A DNA stretch of 8,492 bases from Bacteroidales bacterium (GTDB lineage: Bacteria; Bacteroidota; Bacteroidia; Bacteroidales; UBA4181). The stretch lies in contig JAQVSH010000069.1 of NCBI GenBank assembly GCA_028700615.1, positions 1 through 8,492 of the forward strand. Reading direction: 5' to 3'. Shown here in pieces: positions 1-6,025 of the stretch (its first letter is position 1; each line of letters starts with the position of its first letter). The notes beneath the pieces were generated by a model. That model made no database searches. It saw only the letters and a list, made by a program, of their open reading frames with translations, and was not told where the DNA came from. The position numbers were made by a program, and so were the translations under genes.

Positions 1-232
1 GGAAGAAAACCAGGTGGTGATTCGGGTACGGGATAATGGCAAGGGAATTCCGCAGGAGATCATCGACAAGATCTTTAACCCGTTCTTTACCACCAAGCCG
101 GCCGGATCAGGCACCGGATTAGGGCTTTCAATAAGCTATGATATCATCGTTCAGGAGCATGGTGGTGAATTCATCGTCGATTCGAAAGAGAATGAATATG
201 CGGAGTTTCGAATCACGATCCCGACGAAATAA
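1..232 (+). CDS. Sensor histidine kinase, C-terminal ATPase domain (5'-truncated by window edge)
   Basis: This is the last 77 codons of a gene that begins before the window; the frame opens at base 2 and ends at the TAA at 230-232. It shows the end of a GHKL-type ATP-binding domain. The G1 box reads DNGKGIP, followed by the IFNPFFTTK (F-box) stretch and the G2 box GTGLGLSIS, then a closing beta strand before the stop. These are the hallmarks of two-component histidine kinases that autophosphorylate using ATP. The sensor region and phospho-accepting His lie outside the window, so signal and membrane topology cannot be told. The next gene, 51 bases downstream on the same strand, carries a receiver domain and is the obvious phosphotransfer partner. 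The visible ending, with no attached receiver, fits a classical kinase. Confidence 0.93.
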   Translation, partial: EENQVVIRVRDNGKGIPQEIIDKIFNPFFTTKPAGSGTGLGLSISYDIIVQEHGGEFIVDSKENEYAEFRITIPTK

Positions 233-283
233 AATAAATAAGAACAAAACCCGATGATACCCGGGAGATAAAACTGTACAATT

Positions 284-1468
284 ATGGATGATAAGCTGCA
301 ATTCAATGTGAAGATCATGGTGGTGGATGATGAGGTGGACCTGGAGCCTCTCATATTGCAGAAGTTTAGGAGGCAGGTACGCGATGGGAAATACAATTTT
401 GTCTTCGCCCACAATGGACTGGAGGCTCTGACCAAGCTCATAGAAGAACCTGATATCCGGCTGGTTCTCTCCGACATCAACATGCCCGAGATGGATGGGT
501 TGACGCTTCTGACCAAGCTTAAAGAGCTCAAAAACCCCTGGCTGAAAACTGTGATCGTATCAGCGTATGGGGATATGGAGAACATCCGGACGGCCATGAA
601 TCGGGGAGCCTTTGATTTTCTGACTAAACCCATCAGTTTCGACGACCTCGAGATCACCATCAACAAGACGCTGGAAGAGATTTCGATTATCTGGCACCGC
701 ATGCAGGAGCACGATCAACTGATTAGTATTCAGCAGGATCTGCAAACTGCCCGGGAGATCCAGCTGGCCATATTGCCTAAGACTTACCCACCGTTCCCCG
801 AGCGGCATGAGTTTGACATTTATGCCTCCATGATTGCCGCCAAAGAGGTTGGGGGCGATTTCTTCGACTTCTTTATGATTGATAATGAGAGACTTGGATT
901 TGTCATCGGTGACGTATCGGGCAAAGGTGTTCCGGCCGCCATTTTCATGGCTGTCAGCCGTACGCTGATCCGTGCCACCGGACTGAAGGGCATCTCCACC
1001 AAGGATTGCATGGGGTATGTGAACAAACTCCTCTGCAATGAAAGTGTCTCCTGTATGTTTGTAACCGTCTTTTACGGGATACTCAACACGCTGACCGGGG
1101 AGGTAGAGTATGTCAATGCCGGTCACAACCCGCCGTACCGTTTGACGGGTGGGCAGATTGAAAAGGTAGAGATGACCGGTGGAACGATCCTGGGTTGCCT
1201 GGAGGATTTCAGTTATCAATCCAAAAGGCTTACCCTGAACCCCGGTGATATGCTCTTTCTTTACACCGATGGCATCAACGAAGCCTTTAATGCTGCCGAT
1301 GAGCAGTTTGGGGATGACCGGCTGGAGCATTTCCTGGCCGATAGCCATGAGAAATCCCCTGAAGAAGCGGTTAAAGGTTGTATTGATGCCGTGACTGGAT
1401 TTGCAGGTGATGTAGCCCAATCGGATGACATGACCCTGCTGGCCATTCGCTACAACGGAAGGTCTTAA
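284..1468 (+). CDS. Response regulator with PP2C-type (RsbU/SpoIIE-like) serine phosphatase output
   Basis: The protein has 394 residues. Residues about 10-130 form a CheY-like receiver: acidic pair D15/D16, phospho-acceptor D64 in VLSDINMPEMDG, switch residue S93 and conserved K115 in FLTKPI. A short, probably coiled-coil linker (about 125-160) leads to a PP2C/SpoIIE phosphatase domain (about 155-392). Metal-binding acidic motifs are visible: EVGGD (D192), IGDVSGKG (D210), YTDG (D329) and QSDDM (D381/D382), so the domain looks catalytically intact. Family knowledge: such proteins dephosphorylate a serine on a STAS anti-anti-sigma protein when the receiver is phosphorylated. The candidate kinase lies just upstream (1-232), and candidate substrates are the STAS proteins at 5690 and 6022. 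The ATG at 284 is chosen because the receiver begins about ten residues later and an upstream in-frame ATG at 254 runs into a stop. No close Shine-Dalgarno is visible; a GGGAG at about 261-265 is too far away. It is 51 bases after the kinase and 29 before the next gene. Confidence 0.95.
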   Translation: MDDKLQFNVKIMVVDDEVDLEPLILQKFRRQVRDGKYNFVFAHNGLEALTKLIEEPDIRLVLSDINMPEMDGLTLLTKLKELKNPWLKTVIVSAYGDMENIRTAMNRGAFDFLTKPISFDDLEITINKTLEEISIIWHRMQEHDQLISIQQDLQTAREIQLAILPKTYPPFPERHEFDIYASMIAAKEVGGDFFDFFMIDNERLGFVIGDVSGKGVPAAIFMAVSRTLIRATGLKGISTKDCMGYVNKLLCNESVSCMFVTVFYGILNTLTGEVEYVNAGHNPPYRLTGGQIEKVEMTGGTILGCLEDFSYQSKRLTLNPGDMLFLYTDGINEAFNAADEQFGDDRLEHFLADSHEKSPEEAVKGCIDAVTGFAGDVAQSDDMTLLAIRYNGRS

Positions 1469-1497
1469 CCACCCGCAGTTGGGACGAATCTGTTTTC

Positions 1498-4455
1498 ATG
1501 AAGCTATTTGAACTCCATCGACTCCGACTTCCTCTGCTGACCGCCGCACTGCTGATTATTGGGCCGTTCACCCTGTTGGCCCAGCGAAAAATCAATCTGA
1601 CAAAGTTTGAAACACCCAACGCCCGACTGGTGTTCCTTGATCCCGGCACGTCGTACCTGGTTCCCCATACGGTTAGGGCGTTTGAAAATTCCCTGGCCTT
1701 CCACAAACAGTTTTGGCACTATGATCCATCAGAAAAAACCAATATCCTGTTTAATGATTTCAGCGATGCCGGAAATGGCGGAACGATGGTGATCCCCTGG
1801 AACTACCTGAACATCGCCGTAGCTCCGTTCGATTACACCTACTCCGTGGTGTTACCTCTCGAACGGATGCAGTGGTTGATGAGCCATGAGCTGACTCATC
1901 AGGTCATGTGCGACCAGTCTTCGAGGCGTGATCGCCTCTATCAATCGCTGTTGGGAGGCAAAGTTATTCCGGACAATAAAGATCCTTTATCGCTGATTTA
2001 CAGCTACTTTACAACGCCCCGCTGGTATTCACCCCGATGGTATCATGAAGGTATAGCGGTTTTTATGGAGACATGGATGTCGGGAGGACTCGGGCGCGTA
2101 ATGGGCGGGTATGATGAGATGGTTTTCCGGGCTCTGGTAAAAGATTCGGCCTACCTCTACCATGTGATCGGACTGGAGACGGAGGGAACCACCATCGACT
2201 TTCAGGTTGGCGTGAACTCCTATCTGTATGGCACCCGGTTTGTCAGCTATCTGGCATGGAAATATGGGCTCGACAAGATTCGCAACTTTTTCTCCCGGAC
2301 CGATGACAGTCGGCGGTTTTATGCAGCGCAGTTCAGGCAGGTGTATGGCCGGCCTATTGAGAAAGAGTGGGATGACTGGATCATCTGGGAGCGCAATTTC
2401 CAGGAAGAGAACCTTCACAGGATAAGAGAGTTCCCGGTTAGTACCTATCGTCAGGTGACTTCGTCCACGTTAGGATCGGTTTCAAGGCCCTTTTATGACT
2501 CTCTCAGCAACCGGATGATCGTGGCAGCTAACTACCCGGGTAAGATGGCCCATTTTGCCTCAATCGACCTACAGACCGGCCAGTCACAAACGATTGCCCC
2601 GGTGTTGAGTCCGGCCCTCTATTATGTCACCAGTCTGGCCTTTGATCCCTCCACCCGCACCCTCTTTGCTTCCACCCACAATCAGGATTGGAGGGGGCTT
2701 CAATCAATTGATATTGAGACTGGTAAGACAAAAGATTTGATCGAGATCACCCGATGCGGGCATTTGGTTTTCGACCAGGCGGGCAGATGTTTGTGGGGCA
2801 TCCAGAATCACTCCGGCCGCACCAGTTTGGTTCGTTTTCAGCCTCCATACGAAGATTTCCAGGTGATGGCCACCCTCCCCTATGGCGAGGAGCTGTTTGA
2901 TCCTGATATCTCACCCGATGGAAGGCTGATCTCCGCAACGCTGGGGGATGTCACCGGGCGGCAGCGGCTGGTTCTCATCAGCATGGATGATTTGGTTAAA
3001 GGAAAGCTGATCATAGAGACGCTTTATGAGTTTGAAGAGAACCCCGCAGCTCATTTTGTATTCTCGCCAGATGGTAGGCACCTTTACGGAACATCTTATT
3101 ACACAGGTGTTTCCAATATTTTCCGAATCTCACTGGAGACGCGTCAGGCGGAGATTGTCAGCAATGCCGAAACCGGGTTCTTCCGGCCTTTGCCGCTATC
3201 GGCTGATTCGCTGTTGTTCTTCAACTACACCCATGAGGGGATGGTACCCGGGATCATGGCGATTGAGCTGCGGGAGGATGTCAACGCCATCGAATTTCTT
3301 GGGCAACAGGTTTACGAGCGGCATCCGCAGGTGGAGGAGTGGGCCTTGCCACCCCCGTCGGCAGTTAATCTGGATTCCATCGGAGTAACGGAAAAGACCT
3401 ATCATCCGATGCAGGAGCTTCGTTTGTCAGGAGCCTACCCCATCATCCAGGGATACAAGCAATATGTGGCGGTTGGGTATCGACTAAACTTTATGGACCC
3501 AATGGGGATTAATTCTCTGAATATCAAGCTATCAGTTACCCCGTACGCCGATCTGCCAACCAAACAGATTCCGCATCTCTCGGCCGAATACCGCTTTTGG
3601 GGATGGACCTTTACCGGCAGTTACAATTATGCTGATTTCTACGATTTGTTTGGCCCAACGCGCTTCAGCAGAGCTGGTTATGCATTCTCAGGAAAGTATC
3701 ATAAAGTATTTCGGAATTTCGCTCCCAACAAGACAGAGCTATCTTTTCGCCTCGCCATGTATGGTGATCTGGAGACCCTGCCGGATTATCAGAATGTAGC
3801 TTCTGATTTTCGGAACCTGTACACCGGGTATGTTCACTTACACCGGAGTCGCCTGCGCCGCTCGCTGGGCGCCATCGAGCCGGAGCAGGGATACGATTGG
3901 AATGTCTATGCCTACGCCAGTATGGCTGAAAAAATAATCTACCCCCAACTCATTCATAATCTGGATCTTGGATTTCTCCTTCCCATCCGTCACACCTCTT
4001 TCTGGCTTAGAACATCAGCAGGCCAATCCTTTGGTCCACCCGATAAAACCAACTCCCATTTCTATTTTGGAGGATTTGGGAATAATTATCTCGACTACCG
4101 GGATGTCAGGCAATACCGTGATATGGCGAGTTTTCCGGGAGCTGAGATTAACGAGCTCCAGGGATTGAATTATGCTAAACTGTGCGGCGAGCTCAATCTG
4201 CCCCCGGTACGGTTCCGTAAATTAGGGTTCAAAGGACTGTATGCCACCCATGCACAAGCCACCATTTTTGGGATGGGGCTCTTTACCAATATGGCCAATC
4301 CGTTACCGCAAAAAACTTACTATTCATCAGGCCTTCAGATAAATTTAGAAATCGTGCTATTTTCGTTGATGAAATCGACCGTATCCTTCGGATTTTCGAG
4401 GGCTTTCAACCTGGAACAACCAGGTAACCAATTTATGTTCTCTTTAAAACTCTGA
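1498..4455 (+). CDS. Large envelope protein: gluzincin-like metallopeptidase domain, PD40 beta-propeller, outer-membrane beta-barrel
   Basis: The protein has 985 residues. A signal peptide spans about 1-29 (basic start, hydrophobic LPLLTAALLIIGP, likely cleavage near LLA-Q). Residues about 45-310 resemble peptidase-MA-like gluzincins: zinc motif HELTH (H130, E131, H134), and E184 in WYHEGIAVFMET as the probable third ligand. Residues about 320-600 hold TolB/WD40-like PD40 repeats, clearest at 467-479 (DPDISPDGRLIS) and 519-534 (FSPDGRHLYG). From about 640 to the end, alternating aromatic/polar strands suggest an outer-membrane barrel. A GGFGNN...DYRDVRQYR...FPG stretch (858-880) is reminiscent of Omp85/surface-antigen barrels. 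Together these imply a periplasmic peptidase/propeller anchored in or secreted through the outer membrane; the substrate is unknown. The order of domains is seen; the barrel assignment is inference from strand pattern. The ATG at 1498 gives a good signal peptide. The next gene follows after 18 bases. Confidence 0.88.
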   Translation: MKLFELHRLRLPLLTAALLIIGPFTLLAQRKINLTKFETPNARLVFLDPGTSYLVPHTVRAFENSLAFHKQFWHYDPSEKTNILFNDFSDAGNGGTMVIPWNYLNIAVAPFDYTYSVVLPLERMQWLMSHELTHQVMCDQSSRRDRLYQSLLGGKVIPDNKDPLSLIYSYFTTPRWYSPRWYHEGIAVFMETWMSGGLGRVMGGYDEMVFRALVKDSAYLYHVIGLETEGTTIDFQVGVNSYLYGTRFVSYLAWKYGLDKIRNFFSRTDDSRRFYAAQFRQVYGRPIEKEWDDWIIWERNFQEENLHRIREFPVSTYRQVTSSTLGSVSRPFYDSLSNRMIVAANYPGKMAHFASIDLQTGQSQTIAPVLSPALYYVTSLAFDPSTRTLFASTHNQDWRGLQSIDIETGKTKDLIEITRCGHLVFDQAGRCLWGIQNHSGRTSLVRFQPPYEDFQVMATLPYGEELFDPDISPDGRLISATLGDVTGRQRLVLISMDDLVKGKLIIETLYEFEENPAAHFVFSPDGRHLYGTSYYTGVSNIFRISLETRQAEIVSNAETGFFRPLPLSADSLLFFNYTHEGMVPGIMAIELREDVNAIEFLGQQVYERHPQVEEWALPPPSAVNLDSIGVTEKTYHPMQELRLSGAYPIIQGYKQYVAVGYRLNFMDPMGINSLNIKLSVTPYADLPTKQIPHLSAEYRFWGWTFTGSYNYADFYDLFGPTRFSRAGYAFSGKYHKVFRNFAPNKTELSFRLAMYGDLETLPDYQNVASDFRNLYTGYVHLHRSRLRRSLGAIEPEQGYDWNVYAYASMAEKIIYPQLIHNLDLGFLLPIRHTSFWLRTSAGQSFGPPDKTNSHFYFGGFGNNYLDYRDVRQYRDMASFPGAEINELQGLNYAKLCGELNLPPVRFRKLGFKGLYATHAQATIFGMGLFTNMANPLPQKTYYSSGLQINLEIVLFSLMKSTVSFGFSRAFNLEQPGNQFMFSLKL

Positions 4456-4473
4456 TTCCGAAAGACTATTCCA

Positions 4474-5271
4474 ATGAACACTCGCATCATTTCAGTCGGC
4501 ATCTTACTACTTGGGACTCTTTTTTCGGCCCCGTTCACCCTTCAGGGACAAGGATCGCGAACGCCGATCACTGTGAATGGCAGCGTGGATTTGGTGAGTC
4601 GCTATATTTGGCGGGGCCTTGAGATCGGTCAGGCTCCCAGCATCCAGCCCGACCTGTCGATATCTCGCGGAGCCTTCACCCTGGGGAGCTGGGGAGCATA
4701 CAGAATGAGCGGTCCTGGCATTCTGGAGACCGATTTTTATATCTCCGGGGAATTTGGGTTCATCACCGTAGCGCTCTGGGACTATTGGACCTTTGAAGAG
4801 GGCCGTGAGCTCAACTTTTTCACGTTTCATGAACCCTCCACGAGTCATCTGCTGGAGGTCCAGGTGACGACCAGTGGTGGTGATCGACTGCCGTTCAATC
4901 TGCTGGGAAGCTATTTTTTCTATGGAGCGGATCCTACCAGAAGCCTATACCTGGAGCTCCAATTCGATCACCAGGTGAGAGAGACCAGTATCCTGGCTTT
5001 TGCCGGTGCTCAGGCAAAAGGCACCTACTATGGTCCTAAGCCCGGCCTGGTGAATGTGGGGTGCCGGGTGTCACGGCCGATTCGAATAACAGAACATTTC
5101 AGCCTGCCACTGAGTCTGAGCGTAATCGTTAATCCATTGATTGGCAGCACCTATCTGGTTGCCGGATGCTCGTTCTCGTTTTCGGGTGACCGATCCGACT
5201 CACTGTCGTCGCCCCAGTCCACCACCATGATGAAAAACCGGCTTTTCGACACTGAATCCCCTCGCCGATGA
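4474..5271 (+). CDS. Outer-membrane beta-barrel protein (putative porin-like), signal peptide present
   Basis: The protein has 265 residues with a clear signal peptide (hydrophobic ISVGILLLGTLFSAPF, likely cleavage around residue 23-27). The mature part begins with NGSVDLVSRYIWRGLEIG and then APSIQPDLSIS. The SRYxxRG motif followed by a Gln-Pro strand is typical of small barrels annotated as TorF-like/Gcw_chp putative porins, so I assign that type tentatively. Alternating strands continue to about F237 (VAGCSFSF), where a barrel would normally end. About 28 further polar residues follow (238-265), which is odd because the outer-membrane targeting strand is normally the last one. The tail reaches the 4-base ATGA overlap with the RsbW-like gene, so it may exist to couple translation. 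The start at 4474 gives the signal peptide; no Shine-Dalgarno is visible, and the gene sits 18 bases after its upstream neighbour. Substrate and function are unknown. Confidence 0.85.
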   Translation: MNTRIISVGILLLGTLFSAPFTLQGQGSRTPITVNGSVDLVSRYIWRGLEIGQAPSIQPDLSISRGAFTLGSWGAYRMSGPGILETDFYISGEFGFITVALWDYWTFEEGRELNFFTFHEPSTSHLLEVQVTTSGGDRLPFNLLGSYFFYGADPTRSLYLELQFDHQVRETSILAFAGAQAKGTYYGPKPGLVNVGCRVSRPIRITEHFSLPLSLSVIVNPLIGSTYLVAGCSFSFSGDRSDSLSSPQSTTMMKNRLFDTESPRR

Positions 5272-5693
5272 ATACACACTACCACAAGCAACTAACCCTG
5301 CGAAACCGGGTGGAAGAGCTCACCCGGGTAGAGGCCTTTCTTGAGGAGCTTGCCACTGAATGGGACCTGCCTGTCAAGCTCATCCTGAACCTTAACCTGG
5401 CTCTTGAGGAGGCTGTGACCAACATCATGTTTTATGGCTATGATGATGAGGAAGTCCATACAATCCTGATCGACTTCACCCGGCAAGATGATCTGTTGAC
5501 AATCAGCATCATGGATGATGGCCATGCTTACGATCCCACAGCCCGGCCCGACCCTGATATTACCCTGGCGGCAGAAGACCGGCCTATTGGGGGATTGGGG
5601 ATCTTCCTGATCAAGAAAATCATGGATCAGGTTGAATACGAAAGAAAGGAGAATAAGAACTATTTAACACTCAATAAACGCATTGAACAATGA
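5268..5693 (+). CDS. RsbW/SpoIIAB-like serine kinase (anti-sigma-factor-type ATPase)
   Basis: The protein has 141 residues, a typical length for the family, and is a single HATPase_c_2-type domain. The N-box is visible as LNLALEEAVTNIMFYGY (E47, N52), the G1 region as IMDDGHAYDP (D83, D84, G85), and the G2 region as PIGGLGIFLIKKIMD (108-112). Family knowledge: these cytoplasmic kinases bind either a sigma factor or a STAS protein and phosphorylate a serine on the STAS partner. The immediate neighbour downstream is such a STAS protein, overlapping by 4 bases (ATGA at 5690), and the gene itself overlaps the upstream barrel gene by 4 bases (ATGA at 5268). Kinase and antagonist are therefore likely made in fixed ratio. 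No sigma factor gene is next to it, so calling it an anti-sigma factor is by family only. It could instead control another protein. Confidence 0.93.
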   Translation: MNTHYHKQLTLRNRVEELTRVEAFLEELATEWDLPVKLILNLNLALEEAVTNIMFYGYDDEEVHTILIDFTRQDDLLTISIMDDGHAYDPTARPDPDITLAAEDRPIGGLGIFLIKKIMDQVEYERKENKNYLTLNKRIEQ

Positions 5694-6025
5694 AATTAGA
5701 AATCACCACATCAGGCGAGTTTAAAATGGTCAAGGTAAATGGTCGAATTGATACCACCCGGGCTGTGGAATTTGAGTCCGCTGTGGTCAGTCTGATCGAT
5801 CAGGGCTGTAAAAACCTGATTATTAATTGTTTTGACTTGAATTACATCAGTAGTTCGGGGTTAAGGGTTTTCCTTGTGTTACAGAAGAGGCTGTCAGGGC
5901 AGCAGGGGATTTTTCGCCTTTGTTGTCTGCAACCAGAGATTCAGGAGATTTTCGATATTTCGGGATTCTCTACCATTTTCCAGATCTTTCCCACGGAGGA
6001 GGCTGCCCTGGCCGGAGAAAAATGA
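5690..6025 (+). CDS. STAS-domain anti-anti-sigma factor (RsbV/SpoIIAA-like)
   Basis: The protein has 111 residues and consists of one STAS domain. A first strand (KMVKVNGRIDTTRA) leads to the core strand LIINCFDLNYISSSGLRVFLVL, the signature region of anti-sigma-factor antagonists. By alignment to the DSSG/DSTG phosphorylation loop of SpoIIAA/RsbV, the phosphorylatable residue should be S55 in ISSSG; the usual Asp before it is Ser here. Family knowledge: in its unphosphorylated form the protein binds the RsbW-type kinase, phosphorylation by that kinase releases it, and a PP2C phosphatase such as the product of 284-1468 reverses this. It overlaps its neighbours by 4 bases on each side (ATGA at 5690 and at 6022), indicating translational coupling. 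No Shine-Dalgarno of its own is visible at 5690, which fits re-initiation after the upstream stop. Confidence 0.93.
   Translation: MKLEITTSGEFKMVKVNGRIDTTRAVEFESAVVSLIDQGCKNLIINCFDLNYISSSGLRVFLVLQKRLSGQQGIFRLCCLQPEIQEIFDISGFSTIFQIFPTEEAALAGEK

Noticed and set aside
151..702. - strand open frame of 183 codons across the kinase end and receiver
   Set aside because: It is antisense to two well-supported coding regions, low in recognisable motifs and Ser-rich, as expected from a shadow frame.
560..1420. Long - strand open frame of 286 codons opposite the response regulator-phosphatase gene
   Set aside because: It lies entirely antisense to a gene with intact receiver and PP2C motifs. Its translation shows no recognisable domain, and it is a codon-usage shadow.
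5920..6021. Upstream ATG at 5920 extending the STAS-kinase fusion by 34 residues
   Set aside because: The extension reads out of frame through the 3' end of the preceding STAS gene and gives a non-domain sequence. The ATG at 6022 forms the same ATGA overlap used at 5268 and 5690.
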